In this document: positions 24,098-33,465 of the stretch, in pieces
How positions within the stretch are numbered: position 1 is the first letter of the stretch
Layout of the letters: the number at the start of each line of letters is the position of its first letter
DNA from: an uncultured Bacteroidales bacterium
GTDB taxonomy: Bacteria; Bacteroidota; Bacteroidia; Bacteroidales; Bacteroidaceae
Length of the DNA: 53,060 bases
Direction: 5' to 3'
NCBI GenBank assembly: GCA_902784475.1
Contig: CACZUX010000023.1
Span: 1 to 53,060, forward strand
Made by a program: the position numbers and the translations under genes
Notes under the pieces: model-generated
What the model was told of the DNA's origin: nothing
The model's input: the letters and a program-made list of their open reading frames with translations, nothing else
Databases searched by the model: none

Positions 24098-26713
24098 ATG
24101 ACTGCAAACGAAATACGAGAGTCTTTCAAGAAATTCTTTGAATCCAAAGGACACCTTATAGTGCCCTCTGCCCCCATGGTCATCAAGGACGATCCAACAC
24201 TGATGTTCACCAATGCCGGCATGAACCAGTTTAAGGACATCATTCTGGGCAACGCCACCCCCAAGAGCCGCCGTCAGGCCGACACACAGAAGTGTCTGCG
24301 TGTGAGTGGCAAGCACAACGACTTGGAGGAGGTGGGTCACGACACCTACCACCATACCATGTTCGAGATGCTGGGCAACTGGAGTTTCGGCGACTATTTC
24401 AAGAAGGAGGCCATCTCCTGGGCTTGGGAATATCTGGTGGATGTGCTCAAGCTCGACCCCAAGGATCTGTATGCCACCGTCTTTGAGGGCAGCAAGGAAG
24501 AGGGCCTCGAGCGCGATGAGGAAGCCGCCAGGATTTGGGAGCAGTATCTGCCGAAGGACCACATCATCAACGGTAACAAGCACGATAATTTCTGGGAAAT
24601 GGGCGACACGGGTCCCTGCGGCCCCTGCTCCGAGATACACATCGACAGCCGCTCCGAGGAGGAGAAGCAGAAGGTGCCCGGTGCACAGATGGTGAACAAG
24701 GATCATCCCCAGGTTATCGAAATCTGGAACCTGGTCTTCATGCAGTACAACCGCAAGGCCGACCACTCCCTGGAGCCTCTGCCCGCCAAGGTGATCGACA
24801 CGGGTATGGGCTTCGAGCGTCTAGTGCGCACGATGCAGGGCAAGACGAGCAATTACGATACCGACGTCTTCCAGCCGCTTATTCGCGTGATGGCCGAGAA
24901 GGCCGGAACGCACTACGGTGAGAACGAAGAGAAGGACATTGCCATGCGTGTCATTGTGGACCATCTGCGTGCCATCGCTTTCTCCATCGCCGACGGCCAA
25001 CTGCCTTCCAACGCCAAAGCCGGCTACGTGATCCGACGTATCCTGCGCCGCGCTGTGCGTTACGGTTACACTTTCCTCGGCCAGAAGCAGGCCTTCATGT
25101 ACTCTCTGGTGCCTTGTCTGGTAGAAGAGATGGGTGCGGCATTCCCCGAAATCGCGGCCCAGAAGGAGCTCATCATGAAGGTGATGAAGGAGGAAGAAGA
25201 TTCTTTCCTGCGCACTCTGGAGACGGGCATTCGCCTGTTGGATAAGCAGGTCGAGGAAACCAAGGCCGTCGGCAGCAACATGCTTTCCGGTGAGAGAGCC
25301 TTCACGCTGTTCGACACCTACGGATTCCCTCTGGATCTCACCCAGCTGATTTGCCGCGAGAAAGGACTTGCGGTGGACGAGGATGGATTCCGTGCTGAAA
25401 TGGAGAAGCAGAAGGCTCGCGCCCGCAACGCAGCTCAGGTGGAGATGGGCGACTGGCATGTGTTGCGCGAGGGTGAAAGCCGTTTCGTGGGCTATGACTT
25501 TACGGAATACACCTGTCACATCCTCAAATACCGTGAGGTGAAGCAGAAGAAAGGCATGGTCTATGAGGCCATTCTTGATGAGACGCCTTTCTACGGCGAA
25601 ATGGGCGGTGAAGTCGGTGATTCCGGCGAGCTGGTCAATGGTGAAGAAACCATTCAGGTGTTGGACACCAAAAAGGAAAACGGCGTGTCCGTGCACATCC
25701 TCAACAAGATACCTCAAAATCCCGATTCTGAGTTCATGGCCTGCGTCGATGTGGACCGTCGCCGCGCCATTGAGGCCAACCACACTTGCACGCATCTTCT
25801 CGATGAAGCGCTGCGCACGGTGCTCGGCGCTCATGTGGAGCAGAAGGGCTCGTTGGTGAGCGCAGAGGGTTTGCGCTTCGACTTCTCCCACTTTGAGAAG
25901 GTCAGCGCAGAGCAGTTGCGTGAAGTGGAGCATTTGGTGAACGAAAAAATACGCGAGAATCTTCCTCTGCAGGAATACCGTGACACGCCGATAGAAGAAG
26001 CCAAGAAGTTGGGTGCCATCGCCCTCTTCGGCGAGAAATACGGCGACCGGGTGCGCGTGGTGCAGTTCGGCACGAGTGTGGAGTTCTGTGGCGGATGTCA
26101 CGCTTCTTCCACCGGTTGTCTCGGCATGATGCGCATCGTCTCCGAGAGCAGCGTGGCTGCCGGTGTGCGCCGTATAGAAGCCATCACGGGCAAGGCTGTG
26201 GAGGATTTGCTTGACCGTCTGCAGGACAGCATGGCGGATCTCCGTGCGCTGTTCAACAATGCGCCCGACCTGATGTCCACTGTCAAGAAGGCCATCAACG
26301 ATAACGCCGAGCTCAAGAAGCAGGTGGACAGCTTCAAGGCGGAGGCTGCGCTGAAATATAAGGAGAGTCTCATTGCCAAGGCGCGTGAGGTGAACGGCGT
26401 GCGCGTTATTTCCGGTGTTCTTCCGATTGAGGCGCAGACGGCCAAGGATATGGCTTTCCAGCTGCGCGGTGCTTTCACCGAGCAGACGCTCGTGGTCATC
26501 GGCGGTTTCTCAGAAGGAAAGCCTTCGCTCACGGTGTCGCTTTCTGAGGATCTCACCAAGGAAGGCAAGAATGCGGGCCAGATGGTGCGCGAAGCCGGCC
26601 GTCTCATTCAGGGCGGCGGTGGCGGTCAGCCTCATTTTGCACAGGCTGGCGGTAAGGATACCGACGGCTTGAAGGCCGCGGTGGACAAGGTCGTGGAAAT
26701 GGCTACGGCGTAA
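24098..26713 (+). CDS. alaS: Alanine--tRNA ligase
   Basis: An 871-residue class II synthetase of normal length that charges tRNA-Ala. The N-terminal catalytic core has the family opening ([20 protein letters not shown]), motif 1/2 region NAGMNQFKD and [33 protein letters not shown], and GMGFERL as motif 3. The editing domain has [12 protein letters not shown] and the zinc-site segment [11 protein letters not shown], where many homologues read CGGTH; the Cys and His ligands remain. A C-terminal oligomerisation and C-Ala domain ends [16 protein letters not shown]. It has its own promoter, divergent from the MerR gene, and converges with the helicase gene 8 bases away. Confidence 0.96.
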   Translation: MTANEIRESFKKFFESKGHLIVPSAPMVIKDDPTLMFTNAGMNQFKDIILGNATPKSRRQADTQKCLRVSGKHNDLEEVGHDTYHHTMFEMLGNWSFGDYFKKEAISWAWEYLVDVLKLDPKDLYATVFEGSKEEGLERDEEAARIWEQYLPKDHIINGNKHDNFWEMGDTGPCGPCSEIHIDSRSEEEKQKVPGAQMVNKDHPQVIEIWNLVFMQYNRKADHSLEPLPAKVIDTGMGFERLVRTMQGKTSNYDTDVFQPLIRVMAEKAGTHYGENEEKDIAMRVIVDHLRAIAFSIADGQLPSNAKAGYVIRRILRRAVRYGYTFLGQKQAFMYSLVPCLVEEMGAAFPEIAAQKELIMKVMKEEEDSFLRTLETGIRLLDKQVEETKAVGSNMLSGERAFTLFDTYGFPLDLTQLICREKGLAVDEDGFRAEMEKQKARARNAAQVEMGDWHVLREGESRFVGYDFTEYTCHILKYREVKQKKGMVYEAILDETPFYGEMGGEVGDSGELVNGEETIQVLDTKKENGVSVHILNKIPQNPDSEFMACVDVDRRRAIEANHTCTHLLDEALRTVLGAHVEQKGSLVSAEGLRFDFSHFEKVSAEQLREVEHLVNEKIRENLPLQEYRDTPIEEAKKLGAIALFGEKYGDRVRVVQFGTSVEFCGGCHASSTGCLGMMRIVSESSVAAGVRRIEAITGKAVEDLLDRLQDSMADLRALFNNAPDLMSTVKKAINDNAELKKQVDSFKAEAALKYKESLIAKAREVNGVRVISGVLPIEAQTAKDMAFQLRGAFTEQTLVVIGGFSEGKPSLTVSLSEDLTKEGKNAGQMVREAGRLIQGGGGGQPHFAQAGGKDTDGLKAAVDKVVEMATA

Positions 26714-26721
26714 GTCGCCGC

Positions 26722-28170
26722 TCAGTCGTCCCCTTCCGCCGTCTCCTGCTGTTGGCGGGGCCAGTTGATGAGGAACACCTTCTCCGTGGCGCGCGTCAGT
26801 GCAGTGTAGAGCCAGCGGAAGTAGTCTTCGGAAAGCATGTCTTCCGACACGTATCCCTGATCGATATAGACATGGGCCCATTGTCCGCCCTGTGCTTTGT
26901 GACAGGTGACGGCATAGGCGTATTTGATTTGCAGGGCGTTCAGATGGACGTCCTGCTTCATTTTCTCCATACGCTCTTTCTTGCCGGGGGTGTCATCATA
27001 GTCGTTCCAGACGGCATCCCAAAGGGCTTTCTGCTGTTCGGCCGTGAGGGCGGGGCTCTCGCTCTGAAGCGTGTTCATCATGATGGTGGCGTCAATCTCC
27101 ATGCGGTTGTAGTCGGGCAGTTCTATGGTGGCGTCGGCAAAGCGCAGGCCGTAGAGCTCGCGCTCGTTGCTGTAGCGGCGTACAACGGCCATATCGCCGT
27201 TAGCCAGGAAGGAAGATATCTGATTTTCTTTGGCAGTAGGGGCTGGCATCCACCGGTAATTGTTCTTCACAATCATGATGCGGTCGCCCGAGCACAGTTC
27301 CTCGGCGTGATCCAAGATACGGGCGCGTATGCCTTGATTGAAGAGGGCCGCACGCTTGTTGCTGCGTGTCACCACGATGGTTTCGTCTTCTCCCACGCGG
27401 TAGTAGCTCTCTTCCATGGCCTCCAATAGTTCATTGCCGTTCACGGCCCGGATGTCGGCAAATCCCTGCAGCCGCAATCGTGGGAAATCAAAGACTTCTC
27501 CTTCGGTGAGCAGGGTGCGCAGCATGGTGGCGTTCCACAGGATGCCGGAGGCCTCGGTTTGGCGCACCACTTGTCGCAGGGTGAACTCCGTTACGGAGAG
27601 TCCGTAGCCTTCCAGGTTGTCGCTGTTCAGCGCGGGGCTCTCTGTCTCTCCCACGGGCGGCAGCTGCGCTTCGTCACCGATGAGCATCAGGCGGCAGTCG
27701 CGTCCGGTGTAAACGAATCGGATGAGATCATCGAGCAGTTGTCCTTCGCCGAAGAGCCCTCCGCTGATACCGTAGTTTTGTATCATGGAGGCTTCGTCCA
27801 CCAAAAACAGGGTGCCGGGCACCAGATTTGGCATGGCGGTGAAATGTTCGTCGTCGCCGAAGCTCTTGCGCCGATAGATGAATTTGTGGATGGTGAAGGC
27901 AGGGAGTCCGGAGTAGTCGCTCATAACTTTCGCGGCCCGTCCTGTAGGTGCCAGGAGCGCCACTCTTTGCTGCAGGGAAATCCATGTTTTCACCAGGGCG
28001 GCAATGAGGCTCGTTTTGCCGGTTCCGGCATATCCTTTAAGCACGAAAATCCGGTCTGCCTCACGGCTCAGCAGGAAGTCTTCCCACAGGTGCACCACTT
28101 GAAGTTGTTCCGGAGTGGCCTGATGTGGAAAATTTTCCAATATCTTTGCTGCTAAATTCCCGTTATGCAT
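26722..28170 (-). CDS. RecD-like ATP-dependent DNA helicase (superfamily 1)
   Basis: A 482-residue helicase of the type often annotated RecD or AAA family ATPase with a UvrD_C_2 domain. Motif I is GYAGTGKTS (about residues 46-54), motif Ia is LLAPTGRAAKV, motif II is LFLVDEASMI, motif III is LIGDEAQLPPVG, and the C-terminal motifs V/VI are TCHKAQGGQW and YTALTRATEKV. It lacks RecBC partners nearby, so it likely acts alone in repair or replication restart. The ATG at 28170 is preferred; an alternative TTG at 28203 adds 11 residues. It is convergent with alaS. Confidence 0.88.
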   Translation of the reverse strand: MHNGNLAAKILENFPHQATPEQLQVVHLWEDFLLSREADRIFVLKGYAGTGKTSLIAALVKTWISLQQRVALLAPTGRAAKVMSDYSGLPAFTIHKFIYRRKSFGDDEHFTAMPNLVPGTLFLVDEASMIQNYGISGGLFGEGQLLDDLIRFVYTGRDCRLMLIGDEAQLPPVGETESPALNSDNLEGYGLSVTEFTLRQVVRQTEASGILWNATMLRTLLTEGEVFDFPRLRLQGFADIRAVNGNELLEAMEESYYRVGEDETIVVTRSNKRAALFNQGIRARILDHAEELCSGDRIMIVKNNYRWMPAPTAKENQISSFLANGDMAVVRRYSNERELYGLRFADATIELPDYNRMEIDATIMMNTLQSESPALTAEQQKALWDAVWNDYDDTPGKKERMEKMKQDVHLNALQIKYAYAVTCHKAQGGQWAHVYIDQGYVSEDMLSEDYFRWLYTALTRATEKVFLINWPRQQQETAEGDD

Positions 28171-28243
28171 GCTCTCGTGTGGAAAAATCTCTGTTTTTAT
28201 CAAAAAAAGTGCCCGTTTTGGGGGTAGTTATCGTTAAATTTCG

Positions 28244-28251
28244 TACATTTG
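28244..28251 (+). promoter_or_regulatory. -7 promoter element of the 28287 gene
   Basis: TACATTTG, 35 bases before the ATG. It probably also serves the downstream DUF3822 gene and rsmD. Confidence 0.55.
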
Positions 28252-28286
28252 TGATGCGAATATACGAAAAAAAATGAAATAAAACC

Positions 28287-28979
28287 ATGAAAAAAGTAAT
28301 TAACTTAGTTTTGGGCATCTGTGCCGTGGCACTTTTGTTCATTTGTTGGCGCAGCATCGCCGACGATCAGGACTTCAATGCCGAGGTGGCTGCGCGTGAG
28401 GCTGTGGTCAAAGCTCGTCTGCTTGAGATTCGTGATGCCGAAGAGGCGTTCAAGAACCAGCATCCTGACGGAGAATATTGCGCCGATTGGGATGTACTGA
28501 TTGCTTTTGTCAAGAGTGGTAAGTTGCCCATTGTCATGAAGCAGGGCACGCTCTCCGATGAGCAGATGGACAAAGGCCTGACCGAGCGCAAGGCAGCCGA
28601 TATTGTAAACAGCGGCGACCAGGCTGCCATCATTGCCAACGGCTTGCAGGATTTCCGTCGTGACACCGTTTGGGTGAGCCTTCAAGACTCTCTCTACAAG
28701 AAGGACGGCTTCGTGGCCGACTCTCTGCGCTACATCCCCTTCTCCGGCGGCGACACCTTCGAGATCATCGCTTGCCCCAACACGACCAAGTCCGGCGCCA
28801 TCATTCAGGTGATGGAGTGCAACGCCCCCTATGATAGCTACCTCAAGGGTATGGGTAAGCGCGGTGCCCGTTTGATTTACAACAATAAGGAAGCTGCAGA
28901 AGCCAAGGGTGCTTATCCCGGCCTGAAGATTGGTGATGCAGGTAATGGTTGGAACAACAATGCCGGCAACTGGGAATAA
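28287..28979 (+). CDS. Conserved single-pass membrane protein, unknown function
   Basis: A 230-residue protein with one N-terminal hydrophobic helix (VINLVLGICAVALLFICW) followed by a charged helix (EVAAREAVVKARLLEIRDAEEAF). The outer part has aromatic-Gly segments (PFSGGDTFEIIACP, then YDSYLKGMG) and ends in a Gly/Asn-rich tail. The long N-terminal helix continuing from the membrane segment resembles pilin or type II pseudopilin packing, but there is no prepilin cleavage motif. I recognise it only as a protein seen in Bacteroidales upstream of DUF3822 and rsmD. The stop is 7 bases before the DUF3822 start, so the genes are probably one unit. Confidence 0.75.
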   Translation: MKKVINLVLGICAVALLFICWRSIADDQDFNAEVAAREAVVKARLLEIRDAEEAFKNQHPDGEYCADWDVLIAFVKSGKLPIVMKQGTLSDEQMDKGLTERKAADIVNSGDQAAIIANGLQDFRRDTVWVSLQDSLYKKDGFVADSLRYIPFSGGDTFEIIACPNTTKSGAIIQVMECNAPYDSYLKGMGKRGARLIYNNKEAAEAKGAYPGLKIGDAGNGWNNNAGNWE

Positions 28980-28986
28980 TTCCCTG

Positions 28987-29739
28987 ATGAGCTACAGTCT
29001 ATCCATCCGCACTTGTGCGGGTGGATTTTCTTTTCTCGTCCACAGTGTAGCTTCCGGGCAGCTGGTCATCGAAGATACGGTGCCGGCGAAGGAAGGTGAG
29101 TCGGAGGCGGACAACTTTGCCCGACTGCTCACACATCCCCGTTTGTTGGGGCGCGACTACGAGCGCGTGCGTTTCCTGTCCAATGCGCCCACTACGCAGA
29201 TTCCTCTCGACGACTTTCGCCGCGAGGACATCGTGGCCATCTACCGTCAGGTGTTTTCCGAGAGCACGGCGCGTGCGGAAGATCTGGCCGTACAGATACT
29301 TCCCGGCCTAGAGGTGGTCTGCATCTACCATTTGCCCTCTGCCATAGAGCAGGCGCTCAGAGAGGTGTTCCCTCAGGCCACCATACAGAACTTCCCTGCC
29401 TGCCTGATGGCGTATGTCGCCTCCCGGGCTCAGGGTATGCGCTCGGCGGACTATGAGGGAGGACATCGCGGTGCCGTCGCTTTTCACGTTGTGGTTGAAG
29501 GCTCCAATCTTCTTGTTGTGGCCACCTCCCGCGGTCGTCTGCAGTATGCCAACTCGTTTGTTTGCGAAAACGATGCCGACCGTCTCTATTTCCTTCTGAG
29601 TGTGTGGCATCTGCTGCAGATGGATTCGCAATACGACACGTGTAACCTCTATGACGTTTCGCCCGAATTCCAGAATCGGGTGCATGAGTTCATTGCTTCG
29701 GTGAAGTCGCAGGCTCTGCCTTCTTTGGTGTATCTCTAG
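28987..29739 (+). CDS. DUF3822 family protein
   Basis: A 250-residue protein opening YSLSIRTCAGGFSFLVHS, with later EGSNLLVVATSRGRLQYANSF and a segment ending LYFLLSVWHLLQMD. This is the DUF3822 pattern of Bacteroidota, which resembles the ASKHA (actin/PilM-like) fold in layout. No catalytic motif is clear and no function is established. The ATG at 28987 is preferred; an earlier in-frame start at 28930 would overlap the previous gene by 50 bases. It lies 3 bases before rsmD, an arrangement that recurs in the phylum and suggests co-translation. Confidence 0.82.
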   Translation: MSYSLSIRTCAGGFSFLVHSVASGQLVIEDTVPAKEGESEADNFARLLTHPRLLGRDYERVRFLSNAPTTQIPLDDFRREDIVAIYRQVFSESTARAEDLAVQILPGLEVVCIYHLPSAIEQALREVFPQATIQNFPACLMAYVASRAQGMRSADYEGGHRGAVAFHVVVEGSNLLVVATSRGRLQYANSFVCENDADRLYFLLSVWHLLQMDSQYDTCNLYDVSPEFQNRVHEFIASVKSQALPSLVYL

Positions 29740-29742
29740 CCT

Positions 29743-30291
29743 ATGCGCGTCATCACGGGGAAATACAAGGGTCGTCACTTCGAGGTGCCACGTACGTTCA
29801 AGGCGCGGCCCACGACGGATTTTGCCAAGGAGAATCTCTTCAATGTGCTCAACGGCTACCTCGACTGGTCGGAAGGGCCGGTGGCTTTGGATCTTTTCAG
29901 CGGCACCGGCAGCATCACTCTGGAGTTAATCTCGCGCGGTTGTTCCCGTGTCATCAGTGTGGAGAAGGACCCGCTTCACCACCGGTTCATCAAGAGCTTC
30001 GTGGAGCAGTTGGGCGACACGGCGGCGCTTCCTTTACGCGCGGACGTGTTCCAATTTTTAAACAGGTGTCGGGAGCAGTTCGATTTCATCTTTGCCGATC
30101 CGCCTTATCAGTTGGAGAATATTGAGGAATTGCCCGACCTGGTGCTCTCACGCAGTTTGCTTCGTGAGGGCGGCCTTTTTGTTTTGGAACACGGCAAGGC
30201 TCAGGATTTCTCTTCTCATCCGGCGTTCGTTGACCATCGCGCCTACGGCAGTGTCAACTTCTCCTTCTTCAGCCTTTCTTCCCCTGCGTGA
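29743..30291 (+). CDS. rsmD: 16S rRNA (guanine(966)-N(2))-methyltransferase
   Basis: A 182-residue SAM-dependent methyltransferase that modifies G966 of 16S rRNA in the 30S subunit. The RNA-binding N-terminus is RVITGKYKGRHFEVP and ARPTTDFAKENLFNVL, the SAM site is LDLFSGTGSITLELISRG (residues ~49-66) with VEKD, and the catalytic motif is FADPPY (about 117-122). Length is normal. Its last 23 bases overlap the convergent MATE gene. Confidence 0.93.
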   Translation: MRVITGKYKGRHFEVPRTFKARPTTDFAKENLFNVLNGYLDWSEGPVALDLFSGTGSITLELISRGCSRVISVEKDPLHHRFIKSFVEQLGDTAALPLRADVFQFLNRCREQFDFIFADPPYQLENIEELPDLVLSRSLLREGGLFVLEHGKAQDFSSHPAFVDHRAYGSVNFSFFSLSSPA

Positions 30292-31576
30292 TCCAGGGCC
30301 TTTTGTAGAGTGTCTGGGTGAGTCCGCGCACAAAGAGATAAGAGAGAAAGGCCGCCCACAGTCCGTGGTTGCCGTATAGCGGGCCCCACCACCAATAGAG
30401 GACGAAGAACGTAGTCATGCCGACGGCAGTGGCCAGAAGCATGCCGCGCGTGTCGGTCTCGCCGATGAAGATGCCGTCCCAAATGAAGGTGGCGACGCTG
30501 CAGAGCGGGATGAGCAGGGTCCAGGGTTGATACACCTGCGCCGCCTGCACGACATCGGCATTGTTGGAGAGCAGCGAGAGAAACGGTCTGCCTCCGAGGC
30601 CGTAAGCCGCGGTAAAGAGTACCACCATCAGCCCTCCCCACAGGAACAGACGTCCGACGGTCATGCGATGCAGTCTCGTGTTGCCGGCCCCTACGGCGCG
30701 TCCGACAATGGCCTCTCCGGCGCAGGCAAATCCGTCCATGATGTAGCTGTAGAGGGTGAAGAGCTGCATGAGCATGGTGTTGACGGCCAGTGCGGTGTCG
30801 CCCAGCGATGCTCCTGCCGCGATGAAATAGAAGTGGATGGCGATGAGGCAGAGCGTGCGCAGAAAGAGGTCCTTGTTGAGATTGAAGAAGCTGAGCATGG
30901 CGCTCACATCCAGTGCCGTGTGCCAGGAGAGCACGGGCAGGAAGCGGCGGTAGTGCCACCACCACAACACCACGGCGGTGAGCAGTCCGGCATATTGTGC
31001 CGCCACGGTGCCCAGGGCCACGCCGCGGAGCCCCATGTCGCAGCCGAAGACAAAGACGAGGGAGAGGAGTATGTTGGAGACGTTCTGCACAACGGCCACC
31101 CACATGGGCAGACGCGAATTCTGCATCCCCACATACCAGCCGGAGAAGACAAAAAGCAGCAGGGCGGCCGGAGCGCCCCAGATGCAGATGCGGAAATAGA
31201 GGGCGGCCAGGCGGCGCACCTCTTCCGAGGGATCAATCAGATACAGAGCCAGCTGTGATACAGGCGTCTGCAGCAGCACGAGGAGCAGGGAGAGGGCCAG
31301 CGCCACCACCGTGCCGCGTGCCAGCTGGTCCATGATGTCGTGCGGACTTTGCCGGCCGTAGGCTTGTGCCGTGAGTCCGCTGGTGCCCATGCGCAGGAAG
31401 CTGAACATCCAGTAGATGATGTTGAAGAGCATGCCGCCCACGGCGATGGCGCCCAGATAGACTTTGGCGCCGAGATGTCCCGTGATGGCAACGTCCACCA
31501 GCCCCAGCAGCGGCACCGTGATGTTGGACACGATGCTGGGCAGGGCGATGCGCAGTATTTCGCGGTTCAGAGCCAT
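30269..31576 (-). CDS. MATE family efflux transporter
   Basis: A 435-residue inner-membrane protein with about 12 hydrophobic helices in two similar halves. The first helix region is ALPSIVSNITVPLLGLVDVAI, followed by GHLGAKVYLGAIAVGGMLF, both typical of the DinF-like MATE branch; the second half begins around LSFFNLNKDLFLRTLCLIAIHFYF. MATE proteins export drugs or metabolites in exchange for Na+ or H+. The substrate is unknown. The start overlaps the end of the upstream epimerase gene by 10 bases, so it is the last gene of a three-gene minus-strand unit. Confidence 0.88.
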   Translation of the reverse strand: MALNREILRIALPSIVSNITVPLLGLVDVAITGHLGAKVYLGAIAVGGMLFNIIYWMFSFLRMGTSGLTAQAYGRQSPHDIMDQLARGTVVALALSLLLVLLQTPVSQLALYLIDPSEEVRRLAALYFRICIWGAPAALLLFVFSGWYVGMQNSRLPMWVAVVQNVSNILLSLVFVFGCDMGLRGVALGTVAAQYAGLLTAVVLWWWHYRRFLPVLSWHTALDVSAMLSFFNLNKDLFLRTLCLIAIHFYFIAAGASLGDTALAVNTMLMQLFTLYSYIMDGFACAGEAIVGRAVGAGNTRLHRMTVGRLFLWGGLMVVLFTAAYGLGGRPFLSLLSNNADVVQAAQVYQPWTLLIPLCSVATFIWDGIFIGETDTRGMLLATAVGMTTFFVLYWWWGPLYGNHGLWAAFLSYLFVRGLTQTLYKRPWITQGKKG

Positions 31577-32574
31577 CCGGCTTCCTTATACCATTTGACG
31601 GTGGCGCGCACGCCGCGCTCCAGCGGCCATTCGGGAGCGAATCCCAATTCGTGCCGGGCGGGCTCGATGTCGCATTGCCAATTGCGTTGTGTCAGGATGT
31701 TGTACTTGTCGCGGTTCAGCACGATGAGGCGTTTCGTGCGCTGCATCCACCAGTCGCCGACGCTGCAGATGAGGCGCATGAGCCACAGCGGCGCCTTGAC
31801 GTGCAGCACCCAGGGGTTCCCCAGCTCCTTCTGCACCAAATCGGAGAAGGTGCGCGAACTGTAGACCGCGCCGTCGGAGAGGAAATAGGCGCGCCCCAGA
31901 GCCTGTGGCGTCGTCAGCGCGCGGAAGACGGCTTGCACCAGATCGGCCACGTAGATGAAGGTGATGTCTTGCGGCTTGAGCCCTGCGGCAAAATCTATGT
32001 GGCCCTGTATGCTTTGCACCATGACGAAGTAGTCCTTCTCCCTGGGGCCGTACACGCCGGTGGGGCGCAGTATGGTGTAGGGGAAGCGCTCCACGGGCAG
32101 GGTGCGCAGAAATTCTTCTGCAGCCCATTTGCTCTCGCCGTAAGCCGTGTTGGGTCGGGCCTCGTCATCGGGGCGTATGGGTTGATAGGGCGGCGTCTCT
32201 CGCACGGCGCCGAAGACGCTCAGGCTGCTGATGAAGACGAAGCGTTCCGGCACCAGATCCGTCTCCATGAGTGCTTCCGCCAGATGGCGGGTGCCCTCGG
32301 TGTTGGTGCGGAAGAAGTCTTCGCGGCGCAGACATTTGGTGGCGCCTGCGGCGTGGACGATGTAGTCGAAGCGGCCGCAGACTTTCAGCTGTGCTTTCAG
32401 CGATTCGGGGTCGGAGAGTTTGAGTTCGACGAAATGTATGCGCGGGTCCTGCAGATAGGCTTTGCTGCTGGTCTGGCGCATGGCGGCCCAGGTTTCGTAG
32501 CCCTGTCGAAGGGCTTCTTCTACGATAAAACTGCCGATGAAGCCGCTGGCTCCGGTTACAAGTATACGTTTCAT
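31567..32574 (-). CDS. NAD-dependent epimerase/dehydratase family protein
   Basis: A 335-residue extended short-chain dehydrogenase. The NAD-binding motif is TGASGFIG at residues 7-14, a Ser-bearing strand FISSLSVFG follows, and the catalytic YxxxK is in YGESKWAAEEF. LRPTGVYGPREKDYF is the typical substrate-side loop. The C-terminal domain is specific to this subfamily and I cannot name the substrate; sugar nucleotides or steroid-like ketones are the usual ones. It overlaps the nnrD stop by 4 bases (ATGA) and the MATE start by 10, so the three genes are co-expressed. Confidence 0.85.
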   Translation of the reverse strand: MKRILVTGASGFIGSFIVEEALRQGYETWAAMRQTSSKAYLQDPRIHFVELKLSDPESLKAQLKVCGRFDYIVHAAGATKCLRREDFFRTNTEGTRHLAEALMETDLVPERFVFISSLSVFGAVRETPPYQPIRPDDEARPNTAYGESKWAAEEFLRTLPVERFPYTILRPTGVYGPREKDYFVMVQSIQGHIDFAAGLKPQDITFIYVADLVQAVFRALTTPQALGRAYFLSDGAVYSSRTFSDLVQKELGNPWVLHVKAPLWLMRLICSVGDWWMQRTKRLIVLNRDKYNILTQRNWQCDIEPARHELGFAPEWPLERGVRATVKWYKEAGWL

Positions 32575-33398
32575 TGGGATGCGGTGTTACGTATGGTTTT
32601 GAAGGCTGCCGGGAGGAAGTTCACCAGGGCTGAGGCGGTCACGCTGTGTTCGCCCAAAGCGTCGCGGGCGGCATCTCCGGCGAGGGCGTGAAGCGAGACG
32701 CCCACGAGGGCGGCCTCCCACGGGGAGTAGCCTTGCGCTATGAGACTGACGATGATGCCGGTCAGCACGTCTCCGCTGCCGGCGGTGGCCATACCGTTGT
32801 TGCCCCAGGGGCAGACATAAGCCTCGGATTCATCGCCTCCGGGTGGCAGGATGTGTGTGGGGTGCCCCTTCTTCACGATGATGAAGCGGGAGAGATCAGC
32901 GCCAGCCTCTTTCAGCCTCTGCCATTCTCCGCCGTGCGGGGTGATGACGGTGCCGTCTGGCACGTCTTTCGTCCACTCGGGATGCCGGGCCAGGATGTTG
33001 AGCGCATCGGCGTCGAGCAGCAGTGGCTTTCCGGCGGTGAGGACACATTGGCGGTGAAGCGCCTGAGCGCTGTCGTCACGGGTGCCCAGAGCCGGCCCTG
33101 CGGCAACGGCGCTGAAAGGCGCAGGATCCACTGCCTGCGTGTAGTGTGTCTCCGAAGGGTCGTGCATGAGCACGGCTTCAGGCACAGCCACCTGCAGGAT
33201 GTCGTTGTTGCGGCGGGGCAGACAGACGCACACCTTGCCGACGCCCGTTGCCAGAGCGGCCCTTGCAGCGAGTATCGACGCTCCGCCCATGCCCCATTGT
33301 CCGGCGATGAGCAGAGCCTGCCCGAAGGTGCCTTTGTGGCCGTCGGCGGGGCGCTCTTTGAGGAGCCTGTGGAGCATTGCAAGCGTGATTGTCGTCAT
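32571..33398 (-). CDS. nnrD: ADP-dependent NAD(P)H-hydrate dehydratase (stand-alone domain)
   Basis: A 275-residue ribokinase-fold enzyme that repairs hydrated NAD(P)H using ADP. Signature segments are HKGTFGQALLIAGQWGMGGASILAARAAL at the N-terminus, LLLDADALNIL, VITPHGGEWQRL, and the nucleotide site NNGMATAGSGDVLTGII. Many bacteria, including many Bacteroidota, carry this domain fused to the NnrE epimerase (YjeF); here only the dehydratase part is present, so an epimerase would be encoded elsewhere or absent. The ATG at 33398 follows a minus-strand promoter and is preferred to in-frame codons reaching 33530, which lie inside the divergent SGNH gene. Confidence 0.88.
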   Translation of the reverse strand: MTTITLAMLHRLLKERPADGHKGTFGQALLIAGQWGMGGASILAARAALATGVGKVCVCLPRRNNDILQVAVPEAVLMHDPSETHYTQAVDPAPFSAVAAGPALGTRDDSAQALHRQCVLTAGKPLLLDADALNILARHPEWTKDVPDGTVITPHGGEWQRLKEAGADLSRFIIVKKGHPTHILPPGGDESEAYVCPWGNNGMATAGSGDVLTGIIVSLIAQGYSPWEAALVGVSLHALAGDAARDALGEHSVTASALVNFLPAAFKTIRNTASQ

Positions 33399-33406
33399 TT
33401 CTGTGA

Positions 33407-33414
33407 CAAAAGTA
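33407..33414 (-). promoter_or_regulatory. -7 promoter element of the nnrD-epimerase-MATE unit
   Basis: TACTTTTG on the minus strand, 9 bases before the nnrD ATG, giving an extremely short leader. Confidence 0.5.
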
Positions 33415-33446
33415 CGAAAAAAGTGGGATATTTGAAATATTTCTTC

Positions 33447-33454
33447 TAACTTTG
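33447..33454 (+). promoter_or_regulatory. -7 promoter element of the SGNH hydrolase gene
   Basis: TAACTTTG, 12 bases before the ATG at 33466; a short leader is expected. Confidence 0.5.
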
Positions 33455-33465
33455 CCTGCAAAAAG

